Assembly (NCBI RefSeq): GCF_001583435.1
Contig: NZ_CP013251.1
Location: 1,265,001 to 1,329,000, forward strand
From: Endozoicomonas montiporae CL-33
GTDB lineage: Bacteria; Pseudomonadota; Gammaproteobacteria; Pseudomonadales; Endozoicomonadaceae
Length of the DNA: 64,000 nt
Reading direction: 5' to 3'
The notes under the pieces are model-generated. The model searched no databases. It worked only from the letters and a program-made list of their open reading frames with translations, and was not told where the DNA came from. How positions within the stretch are numbered: the stretch's first letter is position 1; every line of letters starts with the position of its first letter. Shown here one piece after another: positions 54,514 to 62,610 of this stretch. A program made the translations under genes and the position numbers.

Positions 54514-56697
54514 ATGACGGCCGACATCAACCCAAAAGCAATATCCGGCATTCTTGATCGTGCCCAGGTATCCTGCCCTTTTGATTATCTGGGTATTCAG
54601 CCACACGACAGTGGTAAGGGTTTGGTGGTTCGTTTTTGGAATCCCAATGCCGTTAGTGCAACGCTCATTCAATTACCCCGCAAAACGGTGATCAGCACAA
54701 TGAAGTGTCTGTCGCCGGGTTTATTTGAATGGCATCTGCCACGCCGAAAGAAAGCATTTAATTATGTCATAAAAGCGGTCATGAGCGATGGCAGACAGGA
54801 AGAGATTGTTGATCCTTACCAGTTTGGCGAGTACGTATTAAAACAGCATGATATAGAGCCGTCGGCATTGTATCGACACCTGGGGGCTCATTTGCACGAA
54901 CATGCTGTCAGTGCTTCGGTCAGCATTTCGGGCACACTGTTTAAAGTGTATGCGCCCAATGCCCGTTCAGTCAGTGTCGTGGGTTCCTTTAACGATTGGG
55001 ATGGGCGTATTCATCCCATGGCGAGTGCCGACGACGGTATTTGGCGTCTGTTCATTCCCGGTGTTGAAGAGCAGGCGTTATATAAGTTTGAACTTCATGA
55101 TCAACAGGGAAATTTGTTGCCACTGAAAGCCGATCCTTTTGGTCGATACAGTGAACAGTACCCCGGCCTTGCCAGCATCGTGGATAGGCCACAACGTTAT
55201 CAGTGGCGCGATGATGACTGGCTAAAACATCGTACGCAGATGCATTCTAAGCCGATGTCCGTTTATGAAGTGCATCCCGGCTCGTGGAAACGTCACAGTG
55301 ATGGTCGTCCGTTGAGTTATCGTGAACTGGCTGAACAGCTGATTCCTTATGTCAGGAAAATGGGCTTTACCCATATTGAACTGATGCCGGTGAATGAACA
55401 CCCTTACTTTGAGTCCTGGGGGTATCAGCCGGTGGGGCTGTTTGCTCCCACCAGTCGCTATGGTTCACCGGATGACTTTAAGTTTTTTGTTGATCGTTGC
55501 CATCAGGCCGGTATCGGGGTGATTCTGGACTGGGTGCCCGCTCACTTTCCCGAAGACAAACACGGGCTGGCTCGTTTTGACGGTACGGCTTTGTATGAAT
55601 ACGAAGACACTTCTCGCGGTTTCCACCCAGACTGGCACACACTCATTTATAACTTTGGCAGTGGCTGGGTGCAGGACTTTCTGATCAGCAGTGCACTGTT
55701 CTGGCTGGATGAATTTCATATCGACGGACTGCGGGTGGATGCAGTGGCTTCCATGCTGTATCTGGATTACTCCAGACAGGCAGGGGAATGGAAGCCCAAC
55801 CGCTATGGTGGTAACGAACATCTGGAAGCGGTGACGTTTCTGCAACGTTTGAATACTCTGGCAGGACGTTATTTTCCGGATTGTATGACCATTGCCGAAG
55901 AATCAACCAGCTGGGGTGGTGTCAGCAGGCCGGTTAATGAAGGTGGATTGGGTTTTGGCTTCAAGTGGAATATGGGCTGGATGCACGATTCTCTGGAATA
56001 TATGCAACGATTACCGGAACATCGTTGTTATCATCATACCGAGTTGAGTTTCAGTATGGTGTATGCCTACAGTGAAAATTTTGTACTGTCACTGTCGCAC
56101 GATGAAGTGGTACACGGCAAAGGCACAATTCTGGATAGAATGCCGGGAGATGCCTGGCAGAAGATGGCTAACCTGAGAGCCTATTATGGTCTTATGTTTG
56201 CTCACCCCGGAAAGAAACTGCTGTTTATGGGGAATGAGCTGGCATCCACTTCAGAATGGGACGTCAACAGCAGTTTGCAATGGTCATTGCTTGAGCAGAA
56301 AGAGCACGCAGGCATACAAACACTGGTGAAAGATCTGAATGTTGTATATCGCAGTGTACCTGCTCTTTATGAGCTGGATCATAGCCGCGACGGATTCCGC
56401 TGGCTGATTATTGATGACCATGCGCAGAGTGTCTATGCCTGGCTGCGTCGTGATAAAGCCGGTAACCCGGTAGTAGTGATTTGCAATATGACACCGGTTG
56501 TCCGGAACCATTACCGGGTGGGAGTTCCCGAGTCAAAAGGCTGGTGCGAACTGATTAACACAGATGATCTCCGGTATGGCGGCAGTGGCGTGGGCGATGA
56601 TCAGTACAACAGTGAAATGGTTCCATCTCATGGCTATAAACAGAGCTTTTCTTTGACCCTTCCGCCATTATCAACCCTTATTCTGCAGGGCATCTGA
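54514..56697 (+). CDS. glgB: 1,4-alpha-glucan branching enzyme 1
   Basis: 727 residues, GH13 with the two N-terminal beta domains of long GlgB (~10-110 and CBM48 at ~125-220, FKVYAPNARSVSVVGSFNDWDGR). The GH13 regions are intact: DWVPAHFP (I), DGLRVDAVASMLYLDYSR with nucleophile Asp (II), IAEESTSW (III) and LSHDEVVHGKG (IV). It creates alpha-1,6 branches in glycogen. No other glg synthesis gene (glgC, glgA) lies nearby. A second glgB begins at 62611. Confidence 0.95.
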   Translation: MTADINPKAISGILDRAQVSCPFDYLGIQPHDSGKGLVVRFWNPNAVSATLIQLPRKTVISTMKCLSPGLFEWHLPRRKKAFNYVIKAVMSDGRQEEIVDPYQFGEYVLKQHDIEPSALYRHLGAHLHEHAVSASVSISGTLFKVYAPNARSVSVVGSFNDWDGRIHPMASADDGIWRLFIPGVEEQALYKFELHDQQGNLLPLKADPFGRYSEQYPGLASIVDRPQRYQWRDDDWLKHRTQMHSKPMSVYEVHPGSWKRHSDGRPLSYRELAEQLIPYVRKMGFTHIELMPVNEHPYFESWGYQPVGLFAPTSRYGSPDDFKFFVDRCHQAGIGVILDWVPAHFPEDKHGLARFDGTALYEYEDTSRGFHPDWHTLIYNFGSGWVQDFLISSALFWLDEFHIDGLRVDAVASMLYLDYSRQAGEWKPNRYGGNEHLEAVTFLQRLNTLAGRYFPDCMTIAEESTSWGGVSRPVNEGGLGFGFKWNMGWMHDSLEYMQRLPEHRCYHHTELSFSMVYAYSENFVLSLSHDEVVHGKGTILDRMPGDAWQKMANLRAYYGLMFAHPGKKLLFMGNELASTSEWDVNSSLQWSLLEQKEHAGIQTLVKDLNVVYRSVPALYELDHSRDGFRWLIIDDHAQSVYAWLRRDKAGNPVVVICNMTPVVRNHYRVGVPESKGWCELINTDDLRYGGSGVGDDQYNSEMVPSHGYKQSFSLTLPPLSTLILQGI

Positions 56698-56712
56698 CCG
56701 TTTTAGCATTTT

Positions 56713-57095
56713 CGCCGTAAGCCTCCCTACTTTAAGTGGGGAGATATAAGGCGGGAGTCCGCAAGGACTCCGGTTGAGTATTTGCACTTATCTGTTAATA
56801 TTCTCAGCAGGTCTGTCTCAAAGCCAGAGACTAGCGGTGACGAAAACCAAGCGCTGCGAATAAAAAATCAAGGCAGAGTATCTGCCTGTTGGGCTAGAAG
56901 ACCCGCGAAAGTCGTTATTGAAACGCATCGTAGAGGGAACCGTATAGATACCCAACAAATCAAACAAAGACCTTTTAAAAGCCGGAAGGGCTGTCCGGTT
57001 CTGCTGATGGAGGCTTCTGTGTAAGTCCAGTTACTATCGACTGGCTGTAGCCTGTGAAGTCAGAAGCCTCCTGCTTTAGCTGGAGGAGCAGTCAC
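56713..57095 (+). mobile_element. IS200/IS605-derived palindromic remnant (PATE-like)
   Basis: A left hairpin (CTCCCTAC-TTTAA-GTGGGGAG, 56724-56742) and a right hairpin (cctcctgctttagctggagg, 57067-57086) bracket ~320 bp. The right end gaagcctcctgctttagctg followed by gagcagtcac has the look of IS200/IS605 right ends, next to which TnpB guide RNAs are made. A 80-codon frame (56782-57024) ending PVLLMEASV may be what is left of the tnpB 3' end. No tnpA and no RuvC-type motifs are present. An RNA from the 3' part, with guide from bases after 57095, is conceivable. The assignment rests on pattern memory. Confidence 0.55.
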
Positions 57096-57157
57096 TGTTT
57101 TCAGAACAAGGCTGCCTGTGGATTTTTAGCCGGGGCAGCACTTTTTCCTGACCGTTC

Positions 57158-57173
57158 CTGTAAGCGTTTACAG
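57158..57173. promoter_or_regulatory. LacI-type operator upstream of unknown gene 57349
   Basis: ctgtaagcgtttacag, a perfect palindromic match to CTGTAANCGNTTACAG, 175-190 bp upstream of the unknown gene. It puts that gene in the putative maltose/glycogen regulon. Confidence 0.72.
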
Positions 57174-57348
57174 AACTTCTGGTGATGATTTTTCGTAGCT
57201 GTGAACGTTTTTCGTACGGAGTCAGTCTGACGGGAAAATAGTGCAACAGATCAATTTTTATGGTCTAGGATATGCCAAATAGCTTCTTATAAAAACTGAT
57301 GGTTTTATTGAGCAGGATTCTACAAATTAAAAAAATGAGGTTGCACCA

Positions 57349-59673
57349 TTGTCTGGAATGAGTTTGTCGTATGTTTATTATGCTTTTGTTACTCTTGGCA
57401 TTATGACGTGGGATAAAGGCGAGTTTTTGTGGAAAAATACTAATGGTGATCTTCATAAACTGGTTGATAATAAATCAGGTTTTATATTTTCCCTGTCAGA
57501 AGACAATCCAGTCCCTTATGACGTACTTCCTGTTGAACAAAAACTGTCGTCGGTTATTCAGACAATATCCTATTCCTGCGTGATGCATTTCAGACCGCAG
57601 TCCGGTGATATAGCCAGATTGATTAACGAAGTAGTGGAACCCTGTGTGTTTTATGCCCGGCCTGGTGTCTATTTTATTACCACGGCGATCAGGCTTAAAA
57701 ATCAGGCATTAATGGCAGATCTGGTGAATATTGATACAAAGGAAGAATGGAAAAACACACACCCGTCATATAGTCAGCTGGTGGAACAGGCAGATTTTAG
57801 CCGATCATTTATGGTTTCGTTGTCTCATGAAACACCGGGTCATGTTATTGCAGGCTCCTGGTATTTGCAAACAGAAACCCAAAAAGGGAAAGTCATACTG
57901 GTGCCTGTTGTTTATCCAGGTAAACGCCAGAATGCCTGGATTTATTTAAACAACAATAGCCATATGTCGGATGTTATTCTAGTTAACAATGCCAGTACAT
58001 TTGATTTTACAGGTATTGTTTCTGATTATTCATACAATACAATAGGAGAAACGGGTTTTTTTAATAGCCATAAGAATGTTCTTGATTCGATTGTGCATTT
58101 TTCAGGTGGTGGGGAAAAAGGAAATAAACGGGAAAGTCATTCTGGCAGTAATCGGCCAGTTAATCAGCCACTAACTCTGCGGGGTTCATTCAGGGGGTGT
58201 ATTGGAATTGGGGGCGCAGGTGGAAACGGGCAAGATGATGATGAGAAAAACTGGAAACCTCACGGTCATTTAAGTCCTCTGTTTGGAGTGATTCCAGTAA
58301 CCGTTCCCGGACTGGATCATCTGGGAATAATATTAAAAGCCTTGCTGGCTTATCTTTTTATACCGGATGAAACTCCAGTGGAGTTCATTGATCGTCTATT
58401 AAGCATTTTTTATTACTTGCAACAGTCGGTTGCCCCAGAAGATCGGGACCTGTTTTTCAATAATTTTCTGTTGCAACTGGGTTCTGGTATTAACCAGGAT
58501 TTGTCAGGCTACCTGAATCCCGAGAGTTTGAGGTCTTTTTTATATGAACATGATCATTTAGTACGAGTTGGCTTTCTTCAGCAAGATGTTTATCAACTAA
58601 AAAAAAAGTTGGAAGTTTTTTTAGGAAGGCTCGTCTGGCCAGAAAATGAGGCTGAAAGCCAGCGGCTACTTGTGGACACACAAATGCTTGTAGAGACATC
58701 ACAAGCATCTTCGATTGAGGCGCTCGGTAAAATTAAGAAGACAATTGTTGATAATCAGGAGCTCAAGCTTAAGCATGCGGAGCTTGAACGAAAAAAGACC
58801 ATAAATAATAAGCTTGAAGCAATGGGGCTGAAAATAACAATGACAGATAACGAAATCATAATGTTAAAGCTGATAAGACATTCTTTTTTAAAGACGCCGG
58901 ATGTTAAATTTTTTACAGGAATTAACAAGACTATTGTAGAAATTCTTGCAAATGCTCTTGGCAATGAAAAAATTGATGAGCTTGCAGGTCAACTAGGTTC
59001 GGGATTTAGTTATCAATCGGAAAGCCTGTACAGAAGGCTGGAACTTTTAATTATTATTTTTTTTAGAGATGGCGGAACAAGACAGGCGTTAGTACAGGCT
59101 TTGGTTCGTGTTCTGGGCGGACTTTCGAATGACATCATTGAACGGTTAAAAGAGGCCGTTGTTGAGGAGCCGGCGGTCGATGTCGACAAAGTACTCGGCA
59201 CCATGGTTTTTTCTTTATCAGTCAACCCCGGTCAGCCAGTTGCTAACGTTCATTCGGAACTTCAGGCAGACCGTCAGGATCACCATCAGGTTCAACCTTG
59301 CCGAAGAGAGTTGATTGCTGGGATTGAGTCGTTTCTCCGTGAGAATCAAGCTGAAGGTGATCAGGGCTCATTGAATCGCAAGGCTATTGATCAGTTAACA
59401 CAATTATTAACTGCCACGCAGATTCAGGAATTGTACACAGGACTGAGATCCCAAGTTCCCTGTTTACCAGACATCCAATCCGGTCAGGTAAATCTGCACG
59501 ATGTCATTCAATGGTTTTTTGAGTCGTTTCTGGAAAGTGAAGTCTATGCAATGCTGGCAAAAACGCTGTATCAGATTTTTGAGCAAACAATGAGTCCTGA
59601 AAAGATTGCAGACCTGCTTGAACGGCGCTTAAGCGGCTTTTCCTACGCTTCCGGCAGTGGTAGTCATCACTGA
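57349..59673 (+). CDS. Large unknown protein in the glycogen cluster
   Basis: 774 residues from TTG 57349 (GAGG 8 nt upstream); ATG 57358 and ATG 57403 are alternatives. AT-rich codon use. Residues ~20-260 look globular (HFRPQSGDIARLINEV, FYARPGVYFITTAIRL, GSWYLQTETQKGKVILVPVVYPG). A Gly-rich segment IGGAGGNGQDDDEKNW lies near 290. The rest is mostly helical, with two similar stretches around FKELLD-like helices at ~480-560 and ~690-770 (QIFEQTMSPEKIADLLERRLSGFSYASG against LANALGNEKIDELAGQLGSGFSYQSE), so an internal repeat is likely. Out of frame, the DNA encodes MFIMLLLLAL, as in the tandem paralogues' start. No family recognised. Confidence 0.65.
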   Translation: MSGMSLSYVYYAFVTLGIMTWDKGEFLWKNTNGDLHKLVDNKSGFIFSLSEDNPVPYDVLPVEQKLSSVIQTISYSCVMHFRPQSGDIARLINEVVEPCVFYARPGVYFITTAIRLKNQALMADLVNIDTKEEWKNTHPSYSQLVEQADFSRSFMVSLSHETPGHVIAGSWYLQTETQKGKVILVPVVYPGKRQNAWIYLNNNSHMSDVILVNNASTFDFTGIVSDYSYNTIGETGFFNSHKNVLDSIVHFSGGGEKGNKRESHSGSNRPVNQPLTLRGSFRGCIGIGGAGGNGQDDDEKNWKPHGHLSPLFGVIPVTVPGLDHLGIILKALLAYLFIPDETPVEFIDRLLSIFYYLQQSVAPEDRDLFFNNFLLQLGSGINQDLSGYLNPESLRSFLYEHDHLVRVGFLQQDVYQLKKKLEVFLGRLVWPENEAESQRLLVDTQMLVETSQASSIEALGKIKKTIVDNQELKLKHAELERKKTINNKLEAMGLKITMTDNEIIMLKLIRHSFLKTPDVKFFTGINKTIVEILANALGNEKIDELAGQLGSGFSYQSESLYRRLELLIIIFFRDGGTRQALVQALVRVLGGLSNDIIERLKEAVVEEPAVDVDKVLGTMVFSLSVNPGQPVANVHSELQADRQDHHQVQPCRRELIAGIESFLRENQAEGDQGSLNRKAIDQLTQLLTATQIQELYTGLRSQVPCLPDIQSGQVNLHDVIQWFFESFLESEVYAMLAKTLYQIFEQTMSPEKIADLLERRLSGFSYASGSGSHH

Positions 59674-59705
59674 AGTGACTTCTTTTTCAGTACGGTAGAA
59701 ATTTC

Positions 59706-59719
59706 TGCAATCGTTTACA
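59706..59719. promoter_or_regulatory. LacI-type operator upstream of glgP, distal
   Basis: tgcaatcgtttaca: one perfect half-site, one base off in the other. It is ~330 bp upstream of glgP. Confidence 0.55.
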
Positions 59720-59857
59720 AGTGTGAATTTGGGGGATTGTCTGACAATTGTTCTGTTTGCCGGAGTAGTTGCATTTAGCTTGATCCCGATCACTGTCATG
59801 GAGGGTAGGGCTATCAATATACCGGTTTTGATAGTTATACTCTGTCGTATAGTTGCA

Positions 59858-59890
59858 ATGAAGCCCATATGAAGCCCATATGAAGCCCAT
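59858..59890 (+). repeat. Three perfect 11-bp repeats upstream of glgP
   Basis: atgaagcccat three times without interruption (59858, 59869, 59880). The 11-bp period is close to one helical turn. It lies 157-190 bp upstream of glgP and just before the proximal operator. Confidence 0.85.
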
Positions 59891-59902
59891 ATAGAGTGTA
59901 GA

Positions 59903-59916
59903 TGGAATCGTTTACA
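59903..59916. promoter_or_regulatory. LacI-type operator upstream of glgP, proximal
   Basis: tggaatcgtttaca: perfect right half, weaker left half. It is 132 bp upstream of glgP and ~197 bp from the distal site, a spacing that would allow looping. The rest of 59674-60047 shows no gene. Confidence 0.55.
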
Positions 59917-60047
59917 ACCAATAAAAACTTTAAACACAGGCTTACACAAAGAATAATTTGTAACAAATGCGGAATGACCGGAAATCAGAAGTATACTAAA
60001 TCTCAGGTCATGCCATCACGTTTTTGATTAACAGAGAGTGGGATAAC

Positions 60048-62516
60048 ATGAGCGCAAACAAGACTGAGCAGTATGCAGCTACAACACTTGATGCCGATCG
60101 ACTGGCACAGAGCATCAAGCGCCACTTGCAGCAGTCTCTGGGTGTTGATCTGGAGGAGGCGGGACCGGCCGAATACTGGGAGGCATTAAGCCTGGTGGTT
60201 CGTGAGCTGGGTCTGGACTTAATTCGTAAAACTCGACACAAAGAGCGTGATGAAAAAGCACGTCGGGTTTATTACCTGTCTTTGGAGTTCCTCGTAGGCC
60301 GTTTGCTGGGGAACAACCTACACAACCTGGGTATTTATAAACAGGCTGAAGAAGCCATGGCTAACCTGGGTGTCAATCTGACTGATGTCCTGGAGCACGA
60401 AACCGATCCGGCTCTGGGTAATGGTGGTCTAGGTCGTCTGGCCGCCTGTTTTATGGATTCGCTGGCGACACTGGACCTGCCTGCCTTCGGTTACGGCATC
60501 AATTACCGTTTCGGACTATTCAAGCAGGACTTCGCCGGTGGCAAGCAGGTGGAAAGCCCGGATGGCTGGAGAGAAGAGTCCTGCCCATGGGGTATTGAAC
60601 GTCCCAAGCGCAAACAGCTGATCAAACTGTATGGACGTGTTTCCGAAAGAGCAGGCAAGGCTGTCTGGGAAGACACTCAGGAAATTCTGGGTATGCCATG
60701 GGACGTACCGGTGACCGGATATGGTACCGATACAGTCAATACCCTTCGTCTGTGGGAGAGTCGGGCTGCGGAAGGTTTTGACCTGTCCAGTTTTGACGAA
60801 GGCCGTTATCAGGAGTCCCGTTCCGGCGAGATTCAGGCTGAAAACGTTAGTCAGGTGTTGTATCCGAACGACAATCACCCTGCGGGTAAAGAGTTACGAC
60901 TGATTCAGCAGTACTTCTTTGTCGCCTGTTCCATTGCCGACCTGATTGCCCGTTACAAGCGTGAAAACGGCGACAACTGGGATGATTTTGCTGAAAAGGT
61001 AGCCATTCAGCTGAACGACACCCATCCTGCGATTGCAGTGCCGGAACTGATGCGAATTCTGATGGACGAGGAAGACATTGTATTCAGCAAAGCATTGTCT
61101 ATCTGTCGAGAAGTTTTCTCCTATACCAACCACACATTGCTGCCGGAAGCGCTGGAAAAATGGCCTCAGAACCTGATTACCAAGGTGCTGCCACGCCATA
61201 TGCAGATCATCCACATGATCAACTACCACTTCCTGCACACTGAAGTGGAAGCTCAATGGCCGGGTGACAATAATATGAAACGTCGTCTGTCCATTATTGA
61301 AGAGCCTGAGCGTCCTGGTGGTCAGCAGATGGTTCGCATGGCGTATCTGTCTGTTGTAGGAAGCCATAAGGTGAATGGTGTTGCAGCCCTGCACTCCGGT
61401 TTGGTTAAAACCACACTGTTCCCCGAGTTTAATGAAATGTGGCCGGACAAACTGGTGAATGTCACCAATGGTGTGACGCCTCGCCGCTGGCTGGACTACT
61501 GTAACCCGGAACTGGCCAAGCTGATTGACGATACCATTGGCAACGATGGCAAGGTGGACTGGCGCAGAAACCTGTCTCAGCTGGACGCCATCAACGCTTA
61601 TGCTGATGATCCTGCATTCCAGAAAAAGTTTGCAGCCATCAAGCACGACAACAAGATCCGTTTTGCGGCAGTGGTCAAAGAGCTGTGCAACATCGACATC
61701 AGCCCGGATGCCATCTTCGATGTGCAAATCAAGCGTCTGCACGAGTACAAGCGTCAGCAGCTGAACCTGTTGCATATTATGGCGCTGTATCGTCGCCTGC
61801 TGGATAACCCGGATCTGGATGTACCGCAGCGTGTGTTTATTTTCGGTGCTAAAGCGGCTCCCGGCTATAAAGTGGCGAAAACCATCATTCATGCCATCAA
61901 TCGTGTTGCCGAGCGTGTAAACAACGATCGTCGTATTAAAGACAAGTTGAAAGTGGTCTTCCTGCCTAACTACCGTATCACTCTGGCTGAGAAAATCATT
62001 CCGGCTGCCGATGTGTCCGAGCAGATTTCCACCGCCGGTTTTGAGGCTTCCGGCACCGGTAACATGAAGTTTGCCCTGAACGGCGCGCTGACAGTGGGTA
62101 CTCTGGATGGTGCTAACGTTGAAATTGCCGAAGAGGTAGGCGACGACAACATCTTTATTTACGGTCTTACTGTTGATGAAGTGGCTGAGCTGCGTCATCG
62201 TGGTTACAACCCGAAAGATGTTTACAACAGCAATGCCGAGCTGAAAGCGGTCATTGACTGGCTGGCTTCCGGTGACCTGTGTCCTGAAGAGCCTGATGCG
62301 TTCCGTCCTCTGGTGGATTCACTGCTCGGAGGTGATTACTTCCTGACGCTGGTGGATTATCAGGCCTACAGCGACGCGCACGACAAGATTGTTGCGACCT
62401 GGAAGAAACCAGAGCTGTGGTGGAAGAAGGCGATTATCAATACCGCTTCCATGGGTAAATTCTCTTCTGACCGTTCCATCATGGATTACGCTAAAACCAT
62501 CTGGAACATGGCGTAA
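60048..62516 (+). CDS. glgP: Glycogen/maltodextrin phosphorylase
   Basis: 822 residues, GT35, close to E. coli GlgP (815) in length. It releases glucose 1-phosphate from alpha-1,4 ends. Seen: [17 protein letters not shown] near 85, [17 protein letters not shown] near 130, [24 protein letters not shown] and the PLP-lysine motif [28 protein letters not shown] near 675. ATG 60048 is preferred over 60024, which would add eight residues not typical of the family. Two LacI-type sites precede it. It lies between the two glgB genes. Confidence 0.96.
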   Translation: MSANKTEQYAATTLDADRLAQSIKRHLQQSLGVDLEEAGPAEYWEALSLVVRELGLDLIRKTRHKERDEKARRVYYLSLEFLVGRLLGNNLHNLGIYKQAEEAMANLGVNLTDVLEHETDPALGNGGLGRLAACFMDSLATLDLPAFGYGINYRFGLFKQDFAGGKQVESPDGWREESCPWGIERPKRKQLIKLYGRVSERAGKAVWEDTQEILGMPWDVPVTGYGTDTVNTLRLWESRAAEGFDLSSFDEGRYQESRSGEIQAENVSQVLYPNDNHPAGKELRLIQQYFFVACSIADLIARYKRENGDNWDDFAEKVAIQLNDTHPAIAVPELMRILMDEEDIVFSKALSICREVFSYTNHTLLPEALEKWPQNLITKVLPRHMQIIHMINYHFLHTEVEAQWPGDNNMKRRLSIIEEPERPGGQQMVRMAYLSVVGSHKVNGVAALHSGLVKTTLFPEFNEMWPDKLVNVTNGVTPRRWLDYCNPELAKLIDDTIGNDGKVDWRRNLSQLDAINAYADDPAFQKKFAAIKHDNKIRFAAVVKELCNIDISPDAIFDVQIKRLHEYKRQQLNLLHIMALYRRLLDNPDLDVPQRVFIFGAKAAPGYKVAKTIIHAINRVAERVNNDRRIKDKLKVVFLPNYRITLAEKIIPAADVSEQISTAGFEASGTGNMKFALNGALTVGTLDGANVEIAEEVGDDNIFIYGLTVDEVAELRHRGYNPKDVYNSNAELKAVIDWLASGDLCPEEPDAFRPLVDSLLGGDYFLTLVDYQAYSDAHDKIVATWKKPELWWKKAIINTASMGKFSSDRSIMDYAKTIWNMA

Positions 62517-62544
62517 GAACGGCGATTGATTTAAGTTCCTTTCC

Positions 62545-62580
62545 AAGGTTTGTATGGTTTAACGACCATGCAAACCTTTT
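62545..62580 (+). terminator. Intrinsic terminator of glgP
   Basis: AAGGTTTG-ATGGT pairs with ACCAT-CAAACCTT around ttaacg, with one mismatch, then T residues. It lies 29 bp past the stop and before the second glgB. Confidence 0.8.
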
Positions 62581-62610
62581 CCTTATCTCTTGTTCTCTTC
62601 TGCTTCTGTC

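Noticed and set aside
56782..57024. 80-codon frame as an independent gene
   Set aside because: It lies within the IS200/IS605-like remnant, lacks a ribosome site and is better read as leftover tnpB-end sequence.
56697..57120. Group II intron fragment
   Set aside because: No GUGYG start, domain V-like hairpin with AGC/GUU pairing or reverse-transcriptase motifs; end hairpins fit an IS200/IS605 derivative better.
60894..62198. 434-codon frame antisense to glgP
   Set aside because: A shadow of the biased codons of glgP; no ribosome site and no protein-like motifs.
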